Of a DNA stretch of 43,917 nt, positions 1 through 8,647 are shown piece after piece. The notes under the pieces were generated by a model. The model searched no databases. It worked only from the letters and a program-made list of their open reading frames with translations, and had not been told where the DNA came from. Position 1 is the stretch's first letter, and every line of letters begins with the position of its first letter. Source of the stretch: Bacteroidales bacterium (GTDB lineage: Bacteria; Bacteroidota; Bacteroidia; Bacteroidales; P3); the NCBI GenBank assembly GCA_017480525.1, contig JAFVAM010000053.1, positions 1 to 43,917 on the forward strand, in the 5' to 3' direction. The translations under genes were made by a program, and so were the position numbers.

Positions 1-225
1 AGCATCTTCGTCATGCCGCCGAGCGTGGAGGTGCTAGAGCAGCGCCTGCGCCACCGCGGAACCGACAGCGAGGAAGCCATCGCAAAGCGTCTGGGCCGCA
101 GTGCCGCGGAGCTGAACCAAGCCCCGCAGTTCGACGTCACTATCGTCAACGACGACCTCCGTCGCGCCGTGGACGAGACCCGCAACGTCATTGAGCAATT
201 TCTTCGGAGCGGGAAAAACAAATAA
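1..225 (+). CDS. gmk: Guanylate kinase, C-terminal part (5' truncated)
   Basis: Guanylate kinase phosphorylates GMP to GDP with ATP in the cytosol, in purine nucleotide recycling. Only the last 74 codons are present; the frame is open from base 1 (Ser-Ile-Phe-Val-Met-Pro-Pro-Ser). The stretch FVMPPSVEVLEQRLRHRGTD followed by a SEEAIAKRL segment is the typical end of the nucleotide-binding core and lid region of this family, and the final helix with NDDLRRAVDE matches the usual C-terminus. The stop is at 223-225. The gene ends 38 bases before mreC. Identification is firm from this fragment; the start lies outside the window. Confidence 0.93.
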   Translation, partial: SIFVMPPSVEVLEQRLRHRGTDSEEAIAKRLGRSAAELNQAPQFDVTIVNDDLRRAVDETRNVIEQFLRSGKNK

Positions 226-263
226 AAAAAACAGCCCCTGAAAGCTGAAAGAAGGATAGAACA

Positions 264-1094
264 TTGAATAGGAACCGACTGACAAATGTCCTGAAGCGCT
301 ACGACTATGTCGTGATCTTTCTCCTGCTGACAGTGGTGAGTGCGGTGCTGATGTCGCGCACGAGCTACTACCAGAGTTCAAAACTCGTGTCGTGGGCCAA
401 CGCTGTGGCCGGCGGGTGGTACCAATGGGTGCACGGTGTGAGCGGATATTTCGACCTCAAGGGGGAGAACGACCGCCTTGCTGCGGAGAACGCCATGCTC
501 AAGCAGCAGATGGCCTCGTCGTACATCAGCTACACGGACAGCATCTTCACCGTGGACGACACGGTGTACCACCAGCGCTATAGCTACACCGAGGCACGGG
601 TCATCAAAAACTCGTGGAGCCAACAGAACAACTACATCATGATCAACAAAGGCTCCGCCCACGGTATCAAGGTCGACCAAGCCGTCATCTCGCCCGACGG
701 CATCGTGGGCGTAGTGATGTCGGTGTCGAAAAACTTCGCCACCATCATGCCCGTGCTGCACAGCGACAGCCGCAACAGCGTCAAAGTGAAGCGCACAGGC
801 ATCAGCGGCACCCTGGAGTGGGACGGCAAGGACTACCGCTACGCGCAGGTGGTCGAGGTGCCGGCAACGCACCAGTTCGAGGACAACGACACCATCGTCA
901 CCTCCGGCATGGCCAACGACTTCCCCGAAGGGGTGCCGGTGGGCTATGTGGTCGACGCCGAACCCTTGAGCGGCAGCGGATTCTACAAGGTCAACATCCG
1001 CCTGGCCACAGACTTCAACAAGCTGGACCACGTGTACATCATCAACAACCGCTTCCGCGAGGAACAGGAGAAACTCATGAGAAATGAGAATTGA
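264..1094 (+). CDS. mreC: Rod shape-determining protein MreC
   Basis: MreC is a bitopic inner-membrane protein that links cytoplasmic MreB to the periplasmic cell-wall elongation enzymes. The 276-residue product has a short cytoplasmic N-terminus, one membrane helix at about 14-31, a coiled-coil stretch at about 65-85 (KGENDRLAAENAMLKQQM), and the two-part beta-barrel domain with the typical segment NYIMINKGSAHGIKVDQAVI and IVGVVMSVS. The start is TTG at 264: an in-frame stop lies at 246-248, and a purine-rich GAAAGAAGGA sequence sits about 8-10 bases upstream. mreD follows only after an intervening TraB-like gene, which is unusual because mreC and mreD are normally adjacent. Function is certain by family; the start is likely. 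Confidence 0.93.
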   Translation: MNRNRLTNVLKRYDYVVIFLLLTVVSAVLMSRTSYYQSSKLVSWANAVAGGWYQWVHGVSGYFDLKGENDRLAAENAMLKQQMASSYISYTDSIFTVDDTVYHQRYSYTEARVIKNSWSQQNNYIMINKGSAHGIKVDQAVISPDGIVGVVMSVSKNFATIMPVLHSDSRNSVKVKRTGISGTLEWDGKDYRYAQVVEVPATHQFEDNDTIVTSGMANDFPEGVPVGYVVDAEPLSGSGFYKVNIRLATDFNKLDHVYIINNRFREEQEKLMRNEN

Positions 1095-1167
1095 CAGTTG
1101 TCTTGTTTGAGACAATGTGCCGAGAAACCGAATACGAAATCAAAAATAGTAAAAAAATACAAAAAAC

Positions 1168-2070
1168 ATGAAAAAGATTGTCTGCACCTTGACACTTTCA
1201 CTGCTGGCCAGTTTTGGTTGCCAGGCACAGCTGCTTTATCGCATCAGCAGCAACGAGCTTGCCGCACCCAGTTATATCGTCGGCACCTACCACCTGGCGC
1301 CGGTCGCCTTCGCCGACAGCATTCCCGGCCTGGCCAAAGCCCTGGAAGCCTGCGAACAGGTGTACGGCGAGCTTGGCATGGAGGAAATGGCGAATCCGGA
1401 GACCGCACAAAAGATGACGCAGGCGCAGTTGCTTCCCGACGGAACGAAACTCCGCAGCCTCCTGACCAAAGACGAGCTTGAGCGGCTCAACGCCGTGATG
1501 CGCGAGGTGATGGGCGTGGACTTCAACAATGACGCCGTGGCCGCGCAGATGGATGGCCTCACCCCTATGGCTTTGTCCACCACACTGGCCATGATGGTGT
1601 ACATGAAGAAAACCCCAGGATTCAACCCCGCCGACCAGTTCGACTTCTATTTCCAGAAGACGGCCATGAAGCAGGGCAAGCCCGTCAAAGGGCTTGAGAC
1701 AGCAGAGTTCCAACTGAAACTCCTTTACGGTACCGACATCAAACAGCAGGCCAAAGACTTGATGTGCATGGTGGATAATTTCTCCGACATGACCGAAATG
1801 GTGGATTTCATCTCCGCCGCCTATTTCGCCCAAGACCTTGACCTTCTCTCCGAACTCTTCGTCGAAGAAGAGGAAGGTCCCTGCCAGGGAGACTCCGAGC
1901 AAAGCGCCGCCCTCATCGAGAAACGCAACGAAAACTGGCTTGCCCAGATACCGTCGATCATAAAGCAGACACCGACCTTCTTCGCCGTAGGCGCGGGACA
2001 CCTCGTCGGTGAGAAAGGCATCCTGAACCGCCTGCGCGAATTGGGATACAATGTGGAAGGTGTGAAGTGA
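1168..2070 (+). CDS. TraB/GumN family protein, secreted
   Basis: The 300-residue protein belongs to the TraB/GumN (PF01963-like) family, whose members are proposed metal-dependent hydrolases or proteases related to Tiki; the bacterial role is not settled. Visible features are an N-terminal signal peptide (KKIVCTLTLSLLASFGCQAQ), the family motif IVGTYH near residue 40, and the C-terminal motif FFAVGAGHLVGEKGIL ending in a LRELGY segment. These conserved GTxH and GAGH motifs are the presumed metal ligands. The sequence around Cys18 is not a good lipobox, so secretion by signal peptidase I is more likely. It sits between mreC and mreD. No promoter of the TAnnTTTG type was seen, so it is probably co-transcribed. 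Confidence 0.85.
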   Translation: MKKIVCTLTLSLLASFGCQAQLLYRISSNELAAPSYIVGTYHLAPVAFADSIPGLAKALEACEQVYGELGMEEMANPETAQKMTQAQLLPDGTKLRSLLTKDELERLNAVMREVMGVDFNNDAVAAQMDGLTPMALSTTLAMMVYMKKTPGFNPADQFDFYFQKTAMKQGKPVKGLETAEFQLKLLYGTDIKQQAKDLMCMVDNFSDMTEMVDFISAAYFAQDLDLLSELFVEEEEGPCQGDSEQSAALIEKRNENWLAQIPSIIKQTPTFFAVGAGHLVGEKGILNRLRELGYNVEGVK

Positions 2071-2172
2071 AAACAATTGAAAACCGGAAATCGAAAACGT
2101 CCAAGCAAGCATTGTTTTTGTTTGGGTTATGTTTGAAACACAACAAAGTTTTGGCTGAGAAAGAAATAGTAA

Positions 2173-2688
2173 ATGACTAAACTGGTTTGGAGAAATATCG
2201 GACGTTTTGTCCTGCTGATGCTACTGCAGCTCCTTGTGCTCAACCACGTCTACCTTGGAGGTTTCGTGATGCCTATGCTCTATGTGCTCTTCATCCTCAT
2301 GCTGCCCACCAACACGAGGCGCATCCCCCTGCTGCTCATCGCCTTCGGCACGGGTCTCATCGTGGACATCATGAACAATATGCTGGGTTTTCATGCCATG
2401 GCATGCACCGTGGTGGCCATGCTGCGCATCCTCTTCGCCGACCGCATCCTGACGCGCGGCGAACCCGTAGTCGTCGAGACGCCAAGCATCTACAGCGTCA
2501 CTCCGCAATATTTCATCAGCTATCTCGCCTTGATGCTCACGGCTTTCTATCTGATCTTCTTCACGCTGGAGCTCTTCGGATTCCGCAGCTTCGGCAGCGT
2601 GGTGATTGCCACGGTGTGCAGCACCCTGGTCTCCACTCTGATGGCCGTGCTCTACCAATTCATATTCCTAAAAAAAGAGACGACATGA
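2173..2688 (+). CDS. mreD: Rod shape-determining protein MreD
   Basis: MreD is a polytopic inner-membrane partner of MreC in the elongasome. The 171 residues are almost entirely hydrophobic, with about five predicted membrane helices. The segment GFVMPMLYVLFILMLP and the later DIMNNMLGFHAMACTVVAML match the family, in which an Asp and a Gly/His pair are conserved between helices. The start is ATG at 2173. The stop overlaps the next start by four bases (ATGA at 2685-2688), implying translational coupling with the PorZ-like gene. The usual downstream neighbours, PBP2 (mrdA) and rodA, are not present in this window. Confidence 0.9.
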   Translation: MTKLVWRNIGRFVLLMLLQLLVLNHVYLGGFVMPMLYVLFILMLPTNTRRIPLLLIAFGTGLIVDIMNNMLGFHAMACTVVAMLRILFADRILTRGEPVVVETPSIYSVTPQYFISYLALMLTAFYLIFFTLELFGFRSFGSVVIATVCSTLVSTLMAVLYQFIFLKKETT

Positions 2689-5027
2689 AAAGCGGCGTGG
2701 CAAACAAAAAAATGCTGACGGCAGGCTGGTGCCTGGCAGTGGCATTGTGCATGGTGGGCGGCATGGCAACGACATGCCGGGCGCAGACAGCCATCGGCAA
2801 ATGGCGCTCATGCCTGGACAACTCGCAAGCGATGCACGTCAGCGTGGCCGACGGAAGGGTCTATGCCAGTGTCAAAGGCGGACTTTTCTACTACGACACC
2901 GACGACAACATGCTCTCCACGATGAGCAAAGGCTTCGGTCTCAGCGACGTGGGGGTGTCCACAATGGCCTATGACGCAGAAACGAAATGCCTCGTGGTGG
3001 CCTACACCAACTCCAACGTGGACATCGTCCATGCCGACAAGACGTACAACATCTCCGACATCAAACGCAGCGAGATAGCCGGCGACAAACAGATATTCCA
3101 CATCCGCTTTGCCAATGGCAACGCCTATCTGGCCACAGGATTCGGCGTGGTGGTGGTGGACCTCGACCGCTATGAAATCCGCGAGACCTGGTATCTTGGC
3201 GACGGCGGCACCCATACCCCCATCTACGACATGGCCTTCACAGCCGACAGCATCTATGCCGCCACGGGCGAGGGTTTCAAATCCATAGCCACCAACGAGC
3301 GGCGTCCCGCCAACGGCAGCCGATGGACCACCGACCACAGCCTCGACGGCTTGCATGTCACCGCCCTCGAACCCACCGGCAGCCGCCTGCTGATGACGGC
3401 GCACAATGGCAACCCACTGCTGACTGTGGCATACGAACGCACTGGCAGCGGATGGAGGGCATGGAACGAGGGCGACATCCTGTCGATGCGCGTTGGCGCC
3501 CGCTGGGTGGTCGTCACCCGGAGCAACGCCGTGGTGCGCTACGACACAAACCTCGCAATCCACGACAGCCTGACGGCCTATACCTGGGGCAACCTGTCGG
3601 GCAACGACGCCGAAGCCACGGATGACGGCACCGTGTGGGTGGCGCACTCCTGGGACGGACTCATCTGTGTGCATCCCGACGGAACCGATGAGACCTACCA
3701 TCCCCAAGGTCCCCACTCCAATGACAACTGCTATCGGCTCGTACCCTTCAACCACCGCATGATGCTCTGCCCGGGAGGCCATACCTCAACCTATGCCAAG
3801 ACCTACCTGCCTCCCGACCTACTGACGACGCAAGGCTCCTCGTGGACATCCATCGACAAAAGCAGCGGACTGTTCGACGGGATGTCAGACATCACCGATG
3901 CAGCTGTCAACCCCATGGACACTACCGAGACAGTGGCAGCGGTCTTCGGACACGGCATCATTTCCATCCGCAACAACATGGTGCAGCAACTCTACAACGA
4001 AGACAACACCGACGGGGCGCTGGTGCCGCTTGTTGCGAACAACTATCGCATACTCAACACCAACTCCGTGGCTTTCGACAGGCAGGGCAACCTATGGGTA
4101 CTCACCTCCAACAGCACCCACACGCTGGCGGTGCGTCGCCGCGACGGCTCATGGCAGGGGTTTCCCACCCGGGCGCTGGGCAGCGACCTCTACGTCGACA
4201 AAATGGTGGTCGACAGCATCAACGGAGACAAATGGTTCATCGGGCGATACAACATCATCTATGTCCACGACGGCAAAGAGCGCATGGCCAAAGTAAACCC
4301 CAATCAGGGCAGCAAACTTTCTACCGATGCTGTGACAGCCATTGTGCAGGACCAGAGCGGCAACATCTGGATAGGCACCAACAAAGGCATCAAGGTCATC
4401 TACGACGGATACCGGGCTTTCCAAAACGGCGGCAATGGGGAGAACGCCCCCGTGAACTGCAGCAATATCACCATCACCAACGGCGAGTTTGCGGAATACC
4501 TGATGGCCTACGAAAGCATCACCGCCATCGCTGTGGACGGCGCCAACCGCAAATGGGTAGGCACGTCCAACGGCGGCCTATACCTCATCTCATCCAACGG
4601 CCTGCACCAGATGGAGCACTTCACCGCCGCCAACTCGCCACTCTTCTCCGACAGAATTATCTGCCTCGGCATCAACGAGCGGACAGGCGAAGTCTATGTA
4701 GGTACCGACAAGGGCCTTCAGGTCTATCGCGGCACCGCCACCTACGCCGTCAAAAAGCCCTTGGACGATGTGCATGCATTTCCCAATCCTGTGCGTCCCG
4801 ACTACGACGGTCCCATCGCCATCAAAGGTTTCACTCGCAACGGACGCGTACACATCACCGACGCTTCCGGCCACACCGTCTACACTACCACCGCCGAGGG
4901 CGGACAGGCCATCTGGAACGGACGCAACCTCAACGGAGAGAAGGTGGCTTCAGGCGTGTACTACATCTTTGCCTCCGACGAGATGGGCGACAATCGCGCC
5001 GTTGGAAAGGTTCTACTCGTCAGATAA
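2685..5027 (+). CDS. porZ: PorZ-like T9SS component: beta-propellers with T9SS sorting domain
   Basis: The 780-residue secreted protein has a signal peptide (cleavage predicted after CRAQ, about residue 34). A long array of beta-propeller blades follows, with two-component-regulator-propeller-type repeats such as GNIWIGTNKGIKVI and GNLWVLTSN. The C-terminus, from about residue 697, opens with FPNP, contains a GVYYIF strand and ends in GKVLLVR, which is a type A T9SS sorting domain. PorZ of Porphyromonas gingivalis has about this length and architecture (two seven-bladed propellers plus a C-terminal signal) and works with PorU in the cell-surface attachment complex that processes T9SS cargo. 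The start ATG overlaps the mreD stop; recO follows after 36 bases. The PorZ call rests on size and domain order; another secreted propeller sensor remains possible. Confidence 0.75.
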   Translation: MKSGVANKKMLTAGWCLAVALCMVGGMATTCRAQTAIGKWRSCLDNSQAMHVSVADGRVYASVKGGLFYYDTDDNMLSTMSKGFGLSDVGVSTMAYDAETKCLVVAYTNSNVDIVHADKTYNISDIKRSEIAGDKQIFHIRFANGNAYLATGFGVVVVDLDRYEIRETWYLGDGGTHTPIYDMAFTADSIYAATGEGFKSIATNERRPANGSRWTTDHSLDGLHVTALEPTGSRLLMTAHNGNPLLTVAYERTGSGWRAWNEGDILSMRVGARWVVVTRSNAVVRYDTNLAIHDSLTAYTWGNLSGNDAEATDDGTVWVAHSWDGLICVHPDGTDETYHPQGPHSNDNCYRLVPFNHRMMLCPGGHTSTYAKTYLPPDLLTTQGSSWTSIDKSSGLFDGMSDITDAAVNPMDTTETVAAVFGHGIISIRNNMVQQLYNEDNTDGALVPLVANNYRILNTNSVAFDRQGNLWVLTSNSTHTLAVRRRDGSWQGFPTRALGSDLYVDKMVVDSINGDKWFIGRYNIIYVHDGKERMAKVNPNQGSKLSTDAVTAIVQDQSGNIWIGTNKGIKVIYDGYRAFQNGGNGENAPVNCSNITITNGEFAEYLMAYESITAIAVDGANRKWVGTSNGGLYLISSNGLHQMEHFTAANSPLFSDRIICLGINERTGEVYVGTDKGLQVYRGTATYAVKKPLDDVHAFPNPVRPDYDGPIAIKGFTRNGRVHITDASGHTVYTTTAEGGQAIWNGRNLNGEKVASGVYYIFASDEMGDNRAVGKVLLVR

Positions 5028-5063
5028 CACACACACCACGTAAGACCTGATACTTAGCCTCCA

Positions 5064-5753
5064 ATGCTTCTCTCCACTCCAGGACTCGTACTCCACACCA
5101 CCCCATACGCCGAAAGCTCGGTGGTGGCGAAGGTGTTCACCCGTCAACTGGGGATGAAGTCGTACATCATCAAAGGTGTAAGGGGACGCAACGGACGCAC
5201 CAAACAGAACCTCCTGCAACCCCTGACAAGCCTCGACATGGTGGTCTACGACAATCCAAAAACCGACCTCAACTACACCAAAGAACTCACCGCCCGCCGC
5301 CCTGGACAGATGTCGGATCCAGTGAGCAACGCCATGCGCTTCTTCATGACGGAAGTGCTATACAAAGCCTTGCGCGAATCCGAACCGATGCCCGCGCTAT
5401 GGGACTATGTTGACAGCGTGGAGAACATGCAGGAGACGTCGGCACACCTGCCCGTCCGCTTCCTGCTCACCGTTTCTCACCACCTGGGCATCGAGCCGCT
5501 CGACAACTTCAGCCATCGGGAGCAACTCTTTGACCTTCAAGAAGGACGCTTCGTGGCGACACCCACCGAGACCACACTCTCTCCAAGCCTCTCCGCACTG
5601 CTCCACGAATACTCCTCTCCCGAACCTACATTCGCCGCACCACTGCAACAGCGCACCGACCTCATCAACGCCCTCATCGCCTACTTCCAACTCCACCTCA
5701 GCGGTTTCTCTCACTTTCGCAGCCATGAAATCCTGCACACCGTATTGAAATAA
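5064..5753 (+). CDS. recO: DNA repair protein RecO
   Basis: RecO works with RecR to load RecA onto SSB-coated gaps in the RecF recombinational repair pathway. The 229-residue protein starts with the characteristic OB-fold: TPGLVLHTTPYAESSVVAKV, then an YIIKGVRG(R) segment and LLQPLTSLDMVVYDN. The helical C-terminal part contains a LPVRFLLTVSHHLGIEP segment. The four-Cys zinc motif of many RecO proteins is absent. The gene lies 36 bases after the PorZ-like gene and 34 bases before the subtilase, with no separate promoter visible, so the three probably form one transcript. Confidence 0.9.
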   Translation: MLLSTPGLVLHTTPYAESSVVAKVFTRQLGMKSYIIKGVRGRNGRTKQNLLQPLTSLDMVVYDNPKTDLNYTKELTARRPGQMSDPVSNAMRFFMTEVLYKALRESEPMPALWDYVDSVENMQETSAHLPVRFLLTVSHHLGIEPLDNFSHREQLFDLQEGRFVATPTETTLSPSLSALLHEYSSPEPTFAAPLQQRTDLINALIAYFQLHLSGFSHFRSHEILHTVLK

Positions 5754-5787
5754 CCTGTATTTTATCTAAAGAATACCTAATAATGTT

Positions 5788-8121
5788 ATGAAACGAACCA
5801 TTGCCATCCTTGCTTTTGCCCTGACTGTCTTTTCTGTCTCGGCACAATCCACATGGTGGGTGTTCTTTGCCGACAAGGCAGGCTCCACCTTCGACCCCTA
5901 CTCCTATTTCGATGCCAAGGCCATCGAACGCTATCGCCAGTGTGGAGCCGACCTCTACGACATCACCAACTATCCCGTCAACGCCGACTATGAGCAGGGC
6001 GTCGCCACCCTGGCCACCGAAGAGATTGGAGCCAGCCGCTGGATGAATGCCCTTGGCATCGTGGCCACGGCAGAGCAAATAGTGGCCATCGAGCGGCTGC
6101 CCTATGTGCTCCGTGTGCAGCCCATCGAGGCCGATGGCATGCAGTATGCCTCGGCCGACATGGAAGAGGAACCGCTGGACGGCCTCTTCGATGTAGCCTA
6201 TGTCGACGGCCCACTGACAGCCCAGCTTGTCCGCATGGGCGGCAAAGACTTCCACGACAAAGGCATCGACGGCAAGGGGGTGCGCATAGCTGTGTTCGAC
6301 GGAGGTTTCCCACAGGTCAACACCCACAGCGCCTTCAAACACCTGCGCGACAACCACCAGATTCTCAAGACCTGGAACTTCCCCAAGAAGAAGGAGGACG
6401 TCTACGGATGGAACTCCCACGGCACCATGACACTCTCCTGCATCGCCGGTCGCGAGGGCGACCGCAACCTGGGCCTGGCCACAGGAGCCGAGTTCCTGCT
6501 GGCACGCACCGAAGTGAACAGCGAACCCTTCAAGGAGGAGGTGTGGTGGCAAATGGCTGTGGAATGGGCCGACAAGAACGGTGCCAACATCATCTCCAGC
6601 AGTCTCGGCTACGGCAAGGAACGCCACTACACCAAGGACATGGACGGCACCTCCTATGTGGCCAAAGCAGGCAACCTCGCTGCCCGCAAGGGAATCCTCG
6701 TCTGCAACTCGGCAGGCAACGAGGCCGACGACAGGCAGTGGAAGACCATCATCACCCCCAGCGATGCCGACAGCGTGCTCTGCATCGGCGGTATCGAGAA
6801 CAGTCTCACCGAGTATAATCACATCGAATTCAGCAGCTACGGCCCCAGCGCCGATGGCCGCCTGAAGCCCAACGTGTGTGCCTTCGGCTATGCCCGCACC
6901 GCCAATGTCGGCAAAGGCGACAACCGCTACCACTATGTCCACGGCACATCCTTCTCATGCCCCCTGGTGGCAGGCTTCGCGGCTTGCGCATGGCAGGCCT
7001 CGCCCGGCAAGACAGCCATGCAGATGTTCGACCTCATCCAACGCTCCGCCGACCTCTATCCCTACGCCGACTACAGCTTCGGCTACGGTGTGCCACAGGC
7101 CGCTTTCTTCACCGGCACCAAGCAGCCCGTCGCCCCCACTTTCCGCTTCGAGGTCGACGGAGAGAACCGCATAATCCATGTGAAACCCAACGCCATCGTG
7201 ATGGACAAACCCATCTTCTTCAAGGAGCAGTCGGACAACGGACACATCTATCGCTACGGCAAGCAGCAGATTGATTTTATAGACACCACAGGCTATATCT
7301 CCTTCGGCATCCAGCCCAACAGCGTGCTGGTGGTCCACCTCGACGGCTACACCGACAGTATCTCCATGGACAAAGGCTCCCGTTCCAGCACCAGTGCGCT
7401 GGGATCCGGTTCTTTCGGCGAAGTCCACGGCCATAGCCATGCCTCAAATCCAAGCTTCCGAAATCCCCAAAGCGATAACAAACCCTCCCTTTGGGGCAGC
7501 AACGCCAAGTACCGCTGGGACATCTACGGCCAGATGGGTCTCAACATCGCCACGGGCAACAACGAAGTGGACAACAACTTCTTCTCGCCCGACTATGGCT
7601 TCGGGGTGCGCTTCCTCCTCGCTTTCAGCAAGACTTACTGTCTCGGCGTCGGCATCGGATTCAATATTGGCTACTATCGCTACAACGGCCGTGAGGTCAA
7701 CGACATCGAGAACAGCCTCAACTTGCCGGCCACGCAGGTGGAGGACGACGCCGTCGATACCCGCCGTGTGAAGAGTTCGGAGTTCACCGTCGAATTCTTC
7801 CAGCGTGTACGCCTGCTGCCTATGGGCATTTTCGGACATGGCTTGCATTGGGATCTCGGCATCTATGGAACACATGCCGGCCTCAGCTACCGCTTGAGCA
7901 GCGAGGCTCCTTCTGCCATCGCCGCCAGCCATATCGATACCCGGTTTGAAAAACCCGATGTACTGAGCAAACACGAGTGGCAATTCGGCGTCGCCACGCG
8001 TCTCACCTACGACTTCATAGGCATCTACGCCCGCTACCGCCTCAACGGCATAGGCTCCGATCCCGCCGCCGGCAAAGTCTTCCTCCCCCGACTTGTCGTG
8101 GGACTGCAACTGATGTTCTGA
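5788..8121 (+). CDS. Secreted subtilisin-like (S8) serine peptidase fused to C-terminal outer-membrane beta-barrel
   Basis: The 777-residue protein has a signal peptide (1-19, ending SVSAQ), a propeptide-like region to about residue 145, and an S8 catalytic domain. The triad is Asp171 (IAVFDGG), His211 (NSHGTM) and Ser388 (HGTSFSCP), with oxyanion Asn311 (NSAGNE). A beta-rich segment follows to about 530, then a Ser/Gly/His-rich linker (about 530-565). The last ~205 residues (about 570-777) alternate aromatic and small residues in amphipathic strands and end in aromatic Phe777 (GLQLMF), as in outer-membrane barrels. I read this as a peptidase tethered to its own barrel, like an autotransporter but without a T9SS sorting domain. 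The peptidase assignment is firm; the barrel is inferred from strand pattern. The gene ends at a strong terminator. Confidence 0.88.
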   Translation: MKRTIAILAFALTVFSVSAQSTWWVFFADKAGSTFDPYSYFDAKAIERYRQCGADLYDITNYPVNADYEQGVATLATEEIGASRWMNALGIVATAEQIVAIERLPYVLRVQPIEADGMQYASADMEEEPLDGLFDVAYVDGPLTAQLVRMGGKDFHDKGIDGKGVRIAVFDGGFPQVNTHSAFKHLRDNHQILKTWNFPKKKEDVYGWNSHGTMTLSCIAGREGDRNLGLATGAEFLLARTEVNSEPFKEEVWWQMAVEWADKNGANIISSSLGYGKERHYTKDMDGTSYVAKAGNLAARKGILVCNSAGNEADDRQWKTIITPSDADSVLCIGGIENSLTEYNHIEFSSYGPSADGRLKPNVCAFGYARTANVGKGDNRYHYVHGTSFSCPLVAGFAACAWQASPGKTAMQMFDLIQRSADLYPYADYSFGYGVPQAAFFTGTKQPVAPTFRFEVDGENRIIHVKPNAIVMDKPIFFKEQSDNGHIYRYGKQQIDFIDTTGYISFGIQPNSVLVVHLDGYTDSISMDKGSRSSTSALGSGSFGEVHGHSHASNPSFRNPQSDNKPSLWGSNAKYRWDIYGQMGLNIATGNNEVDNNFFSPDYGFGVRFLLAFSKTYCLGVGIGFNIGYYRYNGREVNDIENSLNLPATQVEDDAVDTRRVKSSEFTVEFFQRVRLLPMGIFGHGLHWDLGIYGTHAGLSYRLSSEAPSAIAASHIDTRFEKPDVLSKHEWQFGVATRLTYDFIGIYARYRLNGIGSDPAAGKVFLPRLVVGLQLMF

Positions 8122-8133
8122 AAGCAATGAGAA

Positions 8134-8181
8134 GAAAGAAGTGGCGGGATGCAACATTGGGTGCATCCCGCCACTTCTTTC
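8134..8181. terminator. Bidirectional terminator between convergent genes
   Basis: A perfect 20-bp stem (8134-8153 with 8162-8181) and an 8-base loop lie between the stops of the subtilase gene (+) and the GreA-like gene (-). The outer arm gives GAAAGAAG on one side and CTTCTTTC on the other, so both transcripts end in a pyrimidine-rich arm. Position and symmetry fit a shared intrinsic terminator. Confidence 0.85.
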
Positions 8182-8194
8182 CACAGGCTTCGCC

Positions 8195-8647
8195 TCAATA
8201 GATTTCCTTGACGGTCTGCGTCAGTCCGTTGAAAACGATGCTGTCGCCCACATGCTTTCCCTTGAGGGCTACATATATGGGCGTCTGCGCCGAGATGGCG
8301 AAAAACACTCGGTTGCCGACCATAAACTTCCCGGCACCGATGGAGAGCAAGAAATTCTGGCAGTCTGTAACCACAACGGCTCCGTGTTCCACCATATCGT
8401 GCGGAGCCTCTTTCAAGAGGTCCTGCAAATAGCGTATCCCCGCGAGAGCAATGCTGTACTGCTTGGCATACATGTCGCGGCTGCGAAGCATCTTGGTGCG
8501 GTAGCTGTCATAGCGATCCACGTTGGCCCCATAGTCGTTGCTCTGCTGCTGGGCAGAGTCCATCTCCTGCTTGGCCACAGACGCAATATGCTCCTGCTGT
8601 TGGATGCAGGAGCATATCACTTCTTGGCGTTTTTCTTCGCGCGTCAT
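8195..8647 (-). CDS. GreA/GreB-like coiled-coil protein
   Basis: The 150-residue protein has a charged helical N-terminal half (coiled coil over about residues 1-75, with QQQEHIASVAKQEMDSAQQQ). A beta-rich C-terminal half follows whose ending, ISAQTPIYVALKGKHVGDSI, resembles the FKBP-like domain of GreA, where ISSPLGRALLGKKVGDEV is typical. GreA/GreB rescue backtracked RNA polymerase with two acidic residues at the coiled-coil tip. Here the tip region (QSNDYGANVDRYDSYR) also holds Asp residues, but I cannot confirm cleavage activity. From memory, related Bacteroidota proteins often carry a wrong 3-oxoacyl-ACP synthase name. Its start overlaps the aminotransferase stop by four bases, so the two are translationally coupled. 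Confidence 0.65.
   Translation of the reverse strand: MTREEKRQEVICSCIQQQEHIASVAKQEMDSAQQQSNDYGANVDRYDSYRTKMLRSRDMYAKQYSIALAGIRYLQDLLKEAPHDMVEHGAVVVTDCQNFLLSIGAGKFMVGNRVFFAISAQTPIYVALKGKHVGDSIVFNGLTQTVKEIY

Noticed and set aside
1105..1125. Small inverted repeat TTGTCT/AGACAA after mreC, considered as a terminator
   Set aside because: The stem is only six base pairs and no T-run follows.
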